Shown in pieces: positions 37,398 to 46,505 of a stretch of DNA of 64,000 bases. Below the pieces are notes generated by a model. It ran no database searches and was not told the DNA's origin. It saw only the letters and a program-made list of their open reading frames with translations. Each line of letters opens with the position of its first letter. The stretch's first letter is position 1. The stretch is from the NCBI RefSeq assembly GCF_001995095.2, contig NZ_MTSD02000003.1, forward strand, positions 248,001-312,000, read 5' to 3'. Both the position numbers and the translations under genes were made by a program. The stretch is from Oceanospirillum linum. Its GTDB lineage: Bacteria > Pseudomonadota > Gammaproteobacteria > Pseudomonadales > Halomonadaceae.

Positions 37398-40271
37398 ATG
37401 CTGCCCTACATTCCCGGACAACGATGGATCAGTGACGCCGAAAGCGACTTAGGATTAGGAACCATTCTGACCTGCGATATGCGAAGCGTAACCGTGCTGT
37501 TTCCTGCTTCGGGAGAGACCCGCGTATATGCCACCCGTTCAGCTCCGCTCACCCGGGTGTCTTTCTCCAGTGGTGACCAGATCGAAAGCCATGAAGGTGA
37601 GCGTTTTATCGTTGCTACCGCACTGGAAGAAGACGGTCTGCTGGTTTATATCTGCCTCGACGCCCAGGGCAATGAGAAAGAAGTGCCTGAGACGCACCTG
37701 AACAATCACCTCAGCCTGCAGAAAGCAAAAGACCGCCTGCTGACCGGCCAGATCGATCGTAATGACTGGTTTAACTTGCGTTACCGCACCTTACTGCACA
37801 GTGATAAGCAAAGCCGTGCCGCCATTCAGGGCTTATCCGGTGCCCGAATGGCACTTATCCCTCGCCAGCTCTATATCGCCCATAGTGTTGGAAGTCGTTA
37901 CGCTCCCCGGGTTTTGCTGGCTGATGAAGTAGGCTTGGGTAAGACCGTAGAAGCGGGACTCATTCTGCATCGCCAGTGGCTCACCGGAAACGCCCAGCGC
38001 ATTCTGATTGTGGTGCCGGAGTCTCTGCAAAACCAGTGGCTGGTAGAAATGCTTCGCCGTTTTAATCTGCAGTTCAGCCTGTTTGATTACGAGCGGTGTG
38101 CCCAGTACCCCGGTCAGAACGCCTTTGAACAGGCGCAACTGGTGATCTGCAGCCTGGAACTACTGACGGACCACCCCGAGCTTCAGGAGCAGGCTGTTGC
38201 CGCCCAGTGGGACACTCTTGTTGTCGATGAAGCTCACCACCTTGAGTGGCACCCGGAGGCTCCGAGTCAGGCCTATCAGTGCATCGAGCAGCTAGCAGAA
38301 GACACCTCTGGCCTGCTTCTGCTGACGGCAACGCCAGAGCAGCTGGGAAAAGCCAGCCACTTTGCCCGCCTTCGCCTGTTAGACCCGGAGCGTTACTCAA
38401 GTTTTGAGCAGTTCGAGCAGGAAGAAGGCCAGTACCAGCCCATTGCTGAAGCGGTTGAAGCCTTAGAAGAGATCGCCGATGGTGAACCGGCCACCCAGAC
38501 GGTTATCGCTCAGCTCCGTGACCTGCTGCCAGAGTCGGACGCTCAGGCACTGATTGAGCTGATTGAAAACGATGAAGCGGATCTGGAGCAGATCGATTCC
38601 GCCTGCACCCAGTTACAGGGGCAACTCCTGGACCGTCACGGCACCGGGCGCGTTTTATTCCGCAACACCCGTGACACGGTCACCGGCTTTAAGCAGCGCC
38701 AACTACAGAGCCACCCACTGGAGCTACCGGAAGCCTATGAGACTCAGATGTCTTCTTCTGAATTGCAGGCCCACCTGAGCCCGGAACAGTACATCGAAGA
38801 TGCCTTAGTAACCGATAACTGGGCTAAAGATGACAGCCGTTTCCAATGGCTTCTCGAACATCTGCACAATCACGACGACGAGAAAACGCTGTTGATCTGC
38901 CATAGAGCCGCCAGCGCCCTGGCTCTGTCTGAAGCACTGAAAGAGGCCACCGGCCTGCACGCACCAGCCTTCCACGAAGGCCTGAGCATTCTGGAGCGTG
39001 ACCGTGCCGCCGCCTGGTTTGCCGATCATGAGTCCGGCCCTCCGGTACTGATCTGTTCGGAAATTGGCAGTGAAGGCCGTAACTTTCAGTTTGCCCGTCA
39101 CCTTGTGCTGTTTGATCTGCCGCCGAACCCGGATCTTCTGGAACAGCGTATCGGCCGCCTCGACCGTATCGGTCAGCAGCACGATATTCAGATCCATGTG
39201 CCCTACTTTGAAGAATCCGGTCAGCAGGATCTTCTGGAGTGGTACGACAGAGGTCTTAACGCCTTTACCGCACCCTGTCCTGCAGCTTCTGCACTCTTTG
39301 CCGAGTTTGGCGAAGCAGTTTCTGATGCCATCATCAGCCAGGATGCTGAACGCCTTGAGCAACTCACTGAAGCCACCGCACAACGTCGTCAGGAACTGAA
39401 TGCCGCCATGCAGGCGGGCCGTGATCGCCCACTGGAGCGTAACGCCTGTCGTCCGCAGGACGCACAGGAACTGGTCAATGCCATTGAAGCTCAGGATGAA
39501 CCGGAAGCACTGAATACCTGGCTGGAAAATGCGCTGGATATCTTTGGTGTTAACAGCGAAGAGACCGGCGAGTTCAGCTGGCATCTGACACCAGGTGAAC
39601 ACATGCTTAACTCGGATCTGCCGGGGCTCGACAACGAAGATGGCTTCTCCATGACCACCAGTCGCGACTATGCCCTGCACCGTGAAGACCTGCAGTTCTT
39701 TAGCTGGGAACACCCGTTTGTACAAGCCCTACAGGAGCAGGTTGTTTCAGGCAGTCTCGGCAATAACGCCGTCAGCATCTTCAAAACCAAGGCGCTGCCG
39801 GAAGGTACACTGCTGTTAGAAGTGATCGCAGCCATTCACTGCGCCGCACCAAAACATCTGCAGATCGGCCGTTACCTGCCACCAACCACTATGCGCTTCC
39901 TGCTGGATGAGCGTGGCAATGATCTGGGCAAAAAAGTCAGCTTTGAGGGTCTGAGCCCAAAACTGGATAGACTGAAAAAAGCCACCGCGCGGGAAGTTGT
40001 GAAACTACGCCAGGAACAGATACGCGAACTGGTGGATACCGCGGACAGCCGCGCCAATGACATTCTGCCAACGGTGATCGAAGAGGCACAGCTGAAGATG
40101 CAGTCTCTGCTGTACCCTGAGGTGCAGCGCATGAAAGCCCTGCGCGAGGTAAACCCATCGATCCGTGATATCGAAGTCAAAGCACTGGAGATGGAGTATC
40201 TTGCTGTGGCCGATGCGCTGGAAAAAGCGCGGGTGAATATCGAAGGTATCCGGGTGATTGTGACGGCATAA
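37398..40271 (+). CDS. rapA: RNA polymerase-associated ATPase RapA
   Basis: 957 residues, full length. SWI2/SNF2 ATPase: N-terminal Tudor-like modules (GQRWISDAESDLGLGTI), Walker A LADEVGLGKTVEAGLIL (~175), DEAH as VVDEAHHLEW (~278), TATPEQLG, and helicase C motifs (ICSEIGSEGRNFQFA, QRIGRLDRIGQ). RapA binds RNA polymerase and recycles it after termination. ATG preceded by AAAGAGG. Monocistronic with a strong terminator. Confidence 0.97.
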   Translation: MLPYIPGQRWISDAESDLGLGTILTCDMRSVTVLFPASGETRVYATRSAPLTRVSFSSGDQIESHEGERFIVATALEEDGLLVYICLDAQGNEKEVPETHLNNHLSLQKAKDRLLTGQIDRNDWFNLRYRTLLHSDKQSRAAIQGLSGARMALIPRQLYIAHSVGSRYAPRVLLADEVGLGKTVEAGLILHRQWLTGNAQRILIVVPESLQNQWLVEMLRRFNLQFSLFDYERCAQYPGQNAFEQAQLVICSLELLTDHPELQEQAVAAQWDTLVVDEAHHLEWHPEAPSQAYQCIEQLAEDTSGLLLLTATPEQLGKASHFARLRLLDPERYSSFEQFEQEEGQYQPIAEAVEALEEIADGEPATQTVIAQLRDLLPESDAQALIELIENDEADLEQIDSACTQLQGQLLDRHGTGRVLFRNTRDTVTGFKQRQLQSHPLELPEAYETQMSSSELQAHLSPEQYIEDALVTDNWAKDDSRFQWLLEHLHNHDDEKTLLICHRAASALALSEALKEATGLHAPAFHEGLSILERDRAAAWFADHESGPPVLICSEIGSEGRNFQFARHLVLFDLPPNPDLLEQRIGRLDRIGQQHDIQIHVPYFEESGQQDLLEWYDRGLNAFTAPCPAASALFAEFGEAVSDAIISQDAERLEQLTEATAQRRQELNAAMQAGRDRPLERNACRPQDAQELVNAIEAQDEPEALNTWLENALDIFGVNSEETGEFSWHLTPGEHMLNSDLPGLDNEDGFSMTTSRDYALHREDLQFFSWEHPFVQALQEQVVSGSLGNNAVSIFKTKALPEGTLLLEVIAAIHCAAPKHLQIGRYLPPTTMRFLLDERGNDLGKKVSFEGLSPKLDRLKKATAREVVKLRQEQIRELVDTADSRANDILPTVIEEAQLKMQSLLYPEVQRMKALREVNPSIRDIEVKALEMEYLAVADALEKARVNIEGIRVIVTA

Positions 40272-40287
40272 CGTCACCAATCAGAGA

Positions 40288-40330
40288 TAAAAAAGAGCCG
40301 CAGGGTTTAACCCCTACGGCTCTTTTTTTA
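40288..40330 (+). terminator. Bidirectional terminator after rapA
   Basis: AGAGCCG...CGGCTCT with an inner GGG/CCC stem, A-run before and T-run after; also serves the convergent 194-aa gene, whose stop is just beyond. Confidence 0.87.
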
Positions 40331-40333
40331 TGC

Positions 40334-40918
40334 CTAAAAGTGGTAATTGATATTGTGCTCAACAAATACGCTTCTTGGTTCAAAGAGAAATACCGGGCTT
40401 TTTTCACACAACTGATGCATTGCGTAGGACAAAGAATCCCTGAAGGTATTGAATAAAGACTCCTGCTCAGCACTGTGAAGCTCTGCATCTAAGTTAAGAA
40501 TCAGAGCTCTGCATGGATCTGGTGCATCTTCATCTTCAGCAAATACCGGATCAGGAGAACACCGATACCACTCCATTGGGAAAAGATAGTGTTCCGTTAA
40601 AGAGCTGACAGCTTCATCTACGAATCGCTTTAAAGAAGTCAAACTTCTATACGCCTCAGTAATAAAGATACAGTTAAGGCGGGCTGTCATATGAAACTGT
40701 GGGTATTCATCGATTTCATACCAGTCGCTATCTAACCAGATATTAATAAAACCGATATAGTCCTCACCTTCCTTCAAAGCGAACGTAACCTGGCTGGGGT
40801 TAAAAGGCTGGTCTATATTCTGCGTTGCGGCTGCCCGACTGAATACACAATCACCATAAGCCTCTTTAAAAAGAGGTTCTAAAACATCTACGTCACTATA
40901 AAAAATTCGCTCAACCAC
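40334..40918 (-). CDS. Unknown 194-residue cytoplasmic protein
   Basis: No family recognised. Weak GNAT-like feel in the middle (GFINIWLDSDWYEIDEYPQFHMTARLNCIFITEAYR, about 55-90), where an acetyltransferase would have its central strands, but no acetyl-CoA loop is visible. Acidic, no signal peptide or TM. The GTG start is well supported by AGGAG eight bases upstream. It sits alone between rapA and a small-peptide region; may be an orphan acquired gene. Confidence 0.65.
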   Translation of the reverse strand: MVERIFYSDVDVLEPLFKEAYGDCVFSRAAATQNIDQPFNPSQVTFALKEGEDYIGFINIWLDSDWYEIDEYPQFHMTARLNCIFITEAYRSLTSLKRFVDEAVSSLTEHYLFPMEWYRCSPDPVFAEDEDAPDPCRALILNLDAELHSAEQESLFNTFRDSLSYAMHQLCEKSPVFLFEPRSVFVEHNINYHF

Positions 40919-41104
40919 AATAAAACTCCTGACAAAAACTGGTTTCCTTTTTAAGAAAACACAAGTCTGTTATACGTCAAGAGGGCTTATGGCGGTTAAA
41001 TTGTAAAAAAACGTACCGATTACGGCTGCAAATTTCTAGAGCAATTCTGCTCATTTGTTATACAAAATAACGCTCTATTTTACAGATAGGATTAGGGAGA
41101 AATA

Positions 41105-41242
41105 ATCGATTCGATCAGCCAAGTACCAGTACATTTAGGAACTCTAAGCGCCTTTGCCGTAATCGCATGTATCTATTTTGGGCTTGAATGGCTTGAAAAA
41201 AGATTGCTAAAGAGGAGAAAAAACAGTGATGGGAAAAGATGA
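41105..41242 (+). CDS. Possible 45-residue membrane peptide, non-canonical start
   Basis: Open frame of 45 residues from an ATC at 41105 to TGA, preceded by TTAGGGAG five bases earlier (a strong Shine-Dalgarno), but with no ATG, GTG or TTG usable as a start. The peptide has a TM-like segment (LGTLSAFAVIACIYFGLEWL) and a basic tail (EKRLLKRRKNSDGKR), the pattern of a small membrane protein. It might use ATC or ATA, or be a decayed gene. A hairpin AAAGCCTC / GAGGCTTT (41255-41276) follows. Confidence 0.35.
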   Translation: MDSISQVPVHLGTLSAFAVIACIYFGLEWLEKRLLKRRKNSDGKR

Positions 41243-41297
41243 AAGAAAAGCAATAAAGCCTCCAGCAAGAGGCTTTCAGCTTATCCGTGTTAACGTA

Positions 41298-42686
41298 TCA
41301 CTCATTCGCCATGGCTGCAGTCTGCTCTTCAGGCTCAGGTGCTTCCGGATCAATAAGGCCAGGGCGAGGCAGTAGTGGCTGCATCTTCTTATAGAGCGCC
41401 TCAATCTTGGCTTTATCTTCAGCGGGAAGCTTGTCATTCCAGGAGAGTTCAACCGCCAGTCGCCAAAGGTGACGGAAGCGCCAGAGCAAACAAGTTAATA
41501 GTTCCGAGATTTCAGACATCTCAACCTGATCGATCTGGTCTTTATTTTTCTCTCCCCAACCAAGCCATTCCGACAGATGCTCGGACCCCATACCTGCGGA
41601 ATCACGCACCCAGCGCAACTGGGTAATACACTCGGAAACACCCCTGGCGATACGTGAACAAGGGTAGTCAGACGCAATATCAAAAAGCTCAACAGCCATC
41701 TCAAAGAGCTGGTGTACCTGATCGTTCTGGCGGGAAACACTTCCGACATTAACTTCAGGTAACGCTTTATTAACATGGGAAGAAATTTTTGGCTCTTTCA
41801 GCACTGCAAGCAAGGCTTCAACATTACGCACACCAAAAGTGCTCATATTGACTTCAAGATAGGCATTCCAGGTCAGAATTGTCCTGCTGGTACGCTCTTT
41901 ATCATAAAAAATATCAAATAGCTGATCAGCCAGCCCAACCAGTGGTGCTGCCCAGTTAATCTCTTTTGCAGGCTTTTGTGCAGGATAACCTGACCGGTCA
42001 CAACGCTCCTGATGATCTGCAACAGCACTCAACACATCTTCATCATAAATTTTGCGCCCTTCCAAAATGATACGAGCCACAATCGGATGCGTTTTAAGGG
42101 CGCGCCATTGCTGGTAAGTCAAACCTTCCTGTTTAGTCGCGGCCTCTACGGGTATATGCAGCAAACCAATATCATGGCTCAGGCCTGCAGCAAAAGCAGA
42201 GAAGTAACTCTGGTGTGGTAAATCCTGTATCTTTGCCAATAGCGGAGCCATCCAGGCACAGAACAAGCTTCGCTTATAGAGATCCGGCATCACTTCCTGC
42301 ATCACTGTCAGGCGTTGCAGAATCTGAGCGGGTATCGGCTTAACAAAAAGAAGTTGCCGGAGAGTTACTTCAAATTCAAAGTGCTGATGCAGCAAGTTGA
42401 GTTCTGACTCACTCTCAACCAACTCCAGAATCTGATTTAAAATGTCATAAACGGTAAGAGGGTTTGCAACACTGATAGACTGATCAAGTTCTTTTTTGAG
42501 CTTATGTTGAACCAGGTGACCCGCAACCTTCTGATTGATCACTGCCCCTTTTTTCAACAGCAGAACACCATGTTCATTCAGGATATCTTCGGAGGCTGTC
42601 GCAGGGTGAGTATCTTGGACATCAGCCAGATGATTGACATACTCATCGGTCTGGTTCAGTTCATATTCGTTGTTCTCTTCTGACAT
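41298..42686 (-). CDS. HD-GYP-like metal phosphohydrolase
   Basis: 462 residues. A helical N-terminal region (~1-130) precedes an HD-GYP-type domain: GLSHDIGLLHIP (~170, HD pair), KTHPIVARIILEG, and DHQERCDRSGYP (~222) where canonical proteins have HHERxDGxGYP. The altered HHE to DHQ ligands cast some doubt on metal binding and c-di-GMP hydrolysis. A helical C-terminal half (~300-460) is not assigned. ATG preceded by AGGGGCG. Confidence 0.82.
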   Translation of the reverse strand: MSEENNEYELNQTDEYVNHLADVQDTHPATASEDILNEHGVLLLKKGAVINQKVAGHLVQHKLKKELDQSISVANPLTVYDILNQILELVESESELNLLHQHFEFEVTLRQLLFVKPIPAQILQRLTVMQEVMPDLYKRSLFCAWMAPLLAKIQDLPHQSYFSAFAAGLSHDIGLLHIPVEAATKQEGLTYQQWRALKTHPIVARIILEGRKIYDEDVLSAVADHQERCDRSGYPAQKPAKEINWAAPLVGLADQLFDIFYDKERTSRTILTWNAYLEVNMSTFGVRNVEALLAVLKEPKISSHVNKALPEVNVGSVSRQNDQVHQLFEMAVELFDIASDYPCSRIARGVSECITQLRWVRDSAGMGSEHLSEWLGWGEKNKDQIDQVEMSEISELLTCLLWRFRHLWRLAVELSWNDKLPAEDKAKIEALYKKMQPLLPRPGLIDPEAPEPEEQTAAMANE

Positions 42687-42871
42687 CCAAAACGCCCCTA
42701 AAATGCCATTACAAGCTGCTATCGAAGTGAGCTATTCCTGAGGGAATAAGTCATCTATCAAAATAGATGCCCCTGAATACAAGGGATAAAACACCAGCTC
42801 ACCTTTCCGTTAATACCTGCCATAATAACAAACTAAACCGCTTTGAAAATATTTCTCGTGTCTCCCTGACG

Positions 42872-43768
42872 CTATCGCTCTAAAATCTGCGCAAGTGCGG
42901 GCCTGACAGTAGGATACTGAAATACAAAACCAGCCTTTTCTAATCGATAGGGGACGACTTTAGCCCCCGTCAGCAGCATCTGTGATAGCTCCCCCAGCGC
43001 CAGCTTTAGCAGCCAAGCAGGAACCGGCATCAGCATAGGGCGCTTCAGAACCCCTGCCAGAATACGGCTAAAGGTCGCATTACGTACCGGAGTTGGCGCT
43101 GCACCATTAAAAGCACCACTCATATCATCTCTTTGAATCAGAAAAAGAATGATATTGACCAGGTCCTCTCTGTGAATCCAGGGCATATAGTGCTGACCGG
43201 AGCCTAAGCGCCCTCCGAGCCCCAGCTTAAAGGGTGTCAGCAAGCGGTCTAACATACCGCCATCCGGCCCCAGAACCAGACCTGTTCTTAACAAACAAAC
43301 CCTTACACCACTCTGCTCTGCTGCCAGTGCCTCAGTTTCCCACTCGACACACAGGCGATGGGCAAACTCATCATGGGCCGCAGATAGTTCAGTAACCTCA
43401 TCATCACCGTGAGCCCCATAGAACCCGATGGCAGAGCCACTGATCAGCACTTTGGGCTTATGACCTGCCTCTTCAGCAAAACGTACCAGCTGGCGGGTTG
43501 GTCGTAGACGGCTTTGCAACAGCTCGTCTTTTCGGGCGTCGCTCCAGCGAGCATCAGCGATAGGAGCACCCGCCAAGTTGATCATTACATCAATGGGCTG
43601 GCCCAGCCACTGCAAAGGATCAGAAGCTGCATTCACCGGACGCCCAATAATAGAATTCACTTGATCCGGCCAGCGACTGACAACGTAAAGCACATGCCCT
43701 TCATCCAAAAGACGATGGCAAAGAGCCTTACCAATAAAACCTGTGCCACCTGTAAGCATAATGTTCAT
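42872..43768 (-). CDS. TIGR01777 NAD(P)-dependent epimerase-like protein
   Basis: 298 residues, YfcH-type extended SDR: start MLTGGTGFIGKALCHRLLDEG (Rossmann loop), VINLAGAPIADARWSD, SGSAIGFYGAHGDDEVTE, LRTGLVLGPDGGMLDRLL, and C-terminal LTGAKVVPYRLEKAGFVFQYP (DUF1731). Role unknown; relatives are found near light- or cell-division-related genes. ATG 43768 follows GGAGG eight bases before it; the longer in-frame reading to 43900 lacks support. Divergent from the CbiX-like gene. Confidence 0.9.
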   Translation of the reverse strand: MNIMLTGGTGFIGKALCHRLLDEGHVLYVVSRWPDQVNSIIGRPVNAASDPLQWLGQPIDVMINLAGAPIADARWSDARKDELLQSRLRPTRQLVRFAEEAGHKPKVLISGSAIGFYGAHGDDEVTELSAAHDEFAHRLCVEWETEALAAEQSGVRVCLLRTGLVLGPDGGMLDRLLTPFKLGLGGRLGSGQHYMPWIHREDLVNIILFLIQRDDMSGAFNGAAPTPVRNATFSRILAGVLKRPMLMPVPAWLLKLALGELSQMLLTGAKVVPYRLEKAGFVFQYPTVRPALAQILER

Positions 43769-43920
43769 CTGGTACGCCTCCTGCCAGTCAATCACACTAC
43801 ATTGAGTATGATTTAAAACTGATAAATTTGTATAATTTTTTTGATCTTGTACAAGTATACCCCTGAGACACGCTTTCGGATCAGACCCCTTAGATAACAC
43901 TCGCTAAAAAGGCTTCCGCT

Positions 43921-44337
43921 ATGTCCGCAACCGCCCCGACATCACTTGAGAATAACGACCGCCAGACACTGCTTGTACTTCTGGCCCATGGCAGTAGCGA
44001 CCCCGCCTGGCAGAAACCCTTCAGGGAGATGGCCGACAGTATTGCAGCTAACCAGCCACACCCGGTAAGACTAGGATTTATGGAGCTTTGCGGGCCTTCC
44101 CTTGAGGATATTGCCAATGAACAGTCTGCGGATCAGATGATTGATATTGAAATTCTGCCACTGTTTTTTTCCGCAGGCCGCCACCTCAGACAGGATGTTC
44201 CCAGGCAGATTCATGAACTGAATAAACGCTTCCAACACCTTACTTTTACGCTGCATGACCCGGTGGGATTTCACCCCAAAATGACCGAGGCCCTAACTTC
44301 GATTGCAGCTGATCTCAATTTCTTCGATAAAAAATAA
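43921..44337 (+). CDS. CbiX/SirB-type chelatase family protein
   Basis: 138 residues: LLVLLAHGSSDPAWQKPF (His of the metal site), VRLGFMELCGPSLEDI and IEILPLFFSAGRHLRQDVP, the short CbiX form. Family members insert cobalt or iron into sirohydrochlorin for cobalamin or siroheme. No other tetrapyrrole gene is here. Divergent from the epimerase gene; AT-rich shared promoter region with TGTA-containing repeats. Confidence 0.86.
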   Translation: MSATAPTSLENNDRQTLLVLLAHGSSDPAWQKPFREMADSIAANQPHPVRLGFMELCGPSLEDIANEQSADQMIDIEILPLFFSAGRHLRQDVPRQIHELNKRFQHLTFTLHDPVGFHPKMTEALTSIAADLNFFDKK

Positions 44338-44368
44338 TTGTACAAATTGTTTTTTTTGTACAATTATT
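44333..44368. promoter_or_regulatory. LitR-type operator upstream of the DUF523 gene
   Basis: Perfect 13-bp inverted repeat AATAATTGTACAA / TTGTACAATTATT with a 10-base T-rich middle. It contains TGTACA-N12-TGTACA (44339-44362), matching the operator form recalled for class II LitR of Pseudomonas putida, T(G/A)TACA-N12-TGTA(C/T)A. It overlaps a possible -35/-10 for the downstream light-cluster genes. Confidence 0.65.
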
Positions 44369-44465
44369 AGCAGACACCAACAGGTTACTACCTATACTTA
44401 TAGTCATAGAAAACCTGATGCACTACCCATTAACGTAAGCCAGTGTCTGACAGAGGTCTGCTGCT

Positions 44466-45449
44466 ATGAAAAATGCCACCACAGCATCACAAACATCATT
44501 TTTTCCGGATCGGGAAATTCGCATCGGCATCAGCCAGTGCCTGCTGGGAGAACAGGTTCGTTTTGATGGCGGACACAAACACGCTCGCTACTGCACAGAT
44601 GTTCTGGCAAAACACTTCACCTTTATACCAACCTGCCCTGAAGTGGGAGCAGGTATGAGCATCCCCCGGGAACCGATCCGGCTGGTCAGCATGCAGGATG
44701 AAATACGAGTACGGGGTACTAAGAGTGATGATGACTATACCGAGCAGCTAACCCAGTTCAGCGAACGCACTGTTAGTCAGCTGACGGGCCTGAGTGGCTA
44801 TGTTCTGCTGGGCAAGTCACCTAGCTGTGGCATGGCCCGCGTTAAGGTATATCGTGAAAATGGCAACCGGTCAGATATATCCCAGGGTGGTATCTTTGCT
44901 GAAACATTAATGCGCACCTATCCCGAGCTACCGGTTGAGGAAAGCGGGCGCCTGACCGATCCTCAGTTGCGGGAGAGCTTTCTGACCCGTGTTTACGCCT
45001 ACAACACTTGGCTGGCGCTGGAAGAAGCGGGTATGACACCCAAAGCACTGCTCGATTTTCACACCCAATACAAACCCCTGCTAATGGCCCACAACCAGCA
45101 GGCTTATCGGGATCTGGGCAAATGGCTGGCCGGTGTAGATAAAGCCAGCGCCGAGCAGAAGGCCAAAGAATATCTGCCTAAATTTATGGCGATTCTGAAA
45201 GAACCGGCCACCCGTGAAAATCACACCAACACCCTGATGCACCTGCAAGGCTACCTGAAAGAGAAGCTGACCAGCTCAGAACGCCAGAATCTGCGTCAGA
45301 CCCTTGATAATTACCGCACCGGTATGATCCCGCTGATAGCGCCTCTGGTACTGATGCGTCATCTTTTTGAGGTACATGGTTGCGAATATGCCGGTAACTA
45401 TCGCTATCTATACCCTTACCCGGAAGACCTGGCCATTGACGGCGTGTAA
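44466..45449 (+). CDS. DUF523-DUF1722 (YbgA) fusion, TudS-like
   Basis: 327 residues. N-terminal DUF523 (~16-160): IGISQCLLGEQVRFDGGHK, TCPEVGAGMSIPREPIRL and LGKSPSCGMARV; the three cysteines fit the [4Fe-4S] site of thiouracil desulfidase TudS. C-terminal DUF1722 (YbgA, ~190-320). Such fusions usually sit beside photolyase, as here. Biochemical role in the light cluster unknown. ATG with a weak upstream GAGG. First gene behind the LitR-type operator. Confidence 0.9.
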   Translation: MKNATTASQTSFFPDREIRIGISQCLLGEQVRFDGGHKHARYCTDVLAKHFTFIPTCPEVGAGMSIPREPIRLVSMQDEIRVRGTKSDDDYTEQLTQFSERTVSQLTGLSGYVLLGKSPSCGMARVKVYRENGNRSDISQGGIFAETLMRTYPELPVEESGRLTDPQLRESFLTRVYAYNTWLALEEAGMTPKALLDFHTQYKPLLMAHNQQAYRDLGKWLAGVDKASAEQKAKEYLPKFMAILKEPATRENHTNTLMHLQGYLKEKLTSSERQNLRQTLDNYRTGMIPLIAPLVLMRHLFEVHGCEYAGNYRYLYPYPEDLAIDGV

Positions 45450-45482
45450 TACAAACTACTTAAGCGAATCAGCAGGAATATC

Positions 45483-46436
45483 ATGAGCCAACCCCATACA
45501 CTCCATCCCTTCAGTTCAACAGAAGTTGCCCGAACGGAAGATCGCTGGCTACCTATCCGGGAAGTTTCTGAGCGCACTGGCGTCAACTCAGTCACGCTCC
45601 GCGCCTGGGAACGTCGTTACGGCCTGATCAAACCTCAGCGTACCCACAAGGGACACCGACTCTACTCAGAGTTTGATATCGAACGTATCGAGCAGATTCA
45701 GCAATGGCTGGGCCGAGGGGTTTCTGTGGGGCAGGTCGCTAAGCTGTTACCACCATTGACCGAACGGGAAGCCGCTGCCCAGGGATCAAGCCCGACAATA
45801 CCGTCGGCCAACCCTGAGCCGGATTGGCAACCGGTATTGGATGAATCCATGGCGGCGTTACATCAGGGCAATATCATCCGCTTTGACCAGACACTGAATC
45901 AGGTAAGTGCCATCTATCCCGCAGCTCTGCTGATGCGTTTTTTCTGGCAGCCACTGCTGGCCACTCTGGCCGCCGAACCCGAGGGCGAGCGCCGTCAACT
46001 GGTGCAGTTACAGTTGGACAGCTATCTTCGCAACCTTGTCGGTGCACGTCTGATGCATCGTAATCTACAGGCTAAAGAGCAGAAACGTCTGCTGATCAGC
46101 CACCTGCCAACGCAGTCCCCTAAGTTTGAACTCTGGCTGGCAGCACTGATGTGTACCGATCTGAATATTCCCGTGCTGCTGATGGATGGGTTACCGGGAT
46201 GGTCGCTACTGCACCTGATTGAACAGCAGCAACCCCTGAGTGGCGTTTTACTGCTGGGCAATGAGAAAACCGCACCACTGAAGCAGAGTGAGCAGCAGCA
46301 GCTTAAGACGATGAACCCACCCTGCTGGCTGGCTGGCCCTCTGGCCAGGATTCAGCCGGATATTTTTACCGAGTGCGGCTGGCAGATCGCTGAAGACTGG
46401 CCGGAGCTACTGAACGAAAAGCGACAGGAGTTCTGA
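45483..46436 (+). CDS. MerR-family LitR/CarH-like regulator without B12 motif
   Basis: 317 residues. N-terminal MerR HTH (WLPIREVSERTGVNSVTLRAWERRYGLIKPQRT; ~22-90). The rest resembles the CarH/LitR effector region (ALHQGNIIRFDQTLNQ, LLMRFFWQPLL, LISHLPTQSPKFELWLAAL), but the B12-binding motif ExxxH and DxHxxG are missing, as in class II LitR that work with a LOV-domain antirepressor. It probably represses the photolyase cluster in the dark from the operator at 44339. Starts ATG with AGGAATATC; same strand as DUF523 and phr. Confidence 0.87.
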   Translation: MSQPHTLHPFSSTEVARTEDRWLPIREVSERTGVNSVTLRAWERRYGLIKPQRTHKGHRLYSEFDIERIEQIQQWLGRGVSVGQVAKLLPPLTEREAAAQGSSPTIPSANPEPDWQPVLDESMAALHQGNIIRFDQTLNQVSAIYPAALLMRFFWQPLLATLAAEPEGERRQLVQLQLDSYLRNLVGARLMHRNLQAKEQKRLLISHLPTQSPKFELWLAALMCTDLNIPVLLMDGLPGWSLLHLIEQQQPLSGVLLLGNEKTAPLKQSEQQQLKTMNPPCWLAGPLARIQPDIFTECGWQIAEDWPELLNEKRQEF

Positions 46437-46505
46437 TGCTGTCAGCATCAAAAACGCCTGCATTGAACCGGTAGAGACAGAATCAGAGACAAAAAAGGAA
46501 GCGAT

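Noticed and set aside
38805-39725. 306-codon frame antisense to rapA
   Set aside because: Shadow of rapA; no domain.
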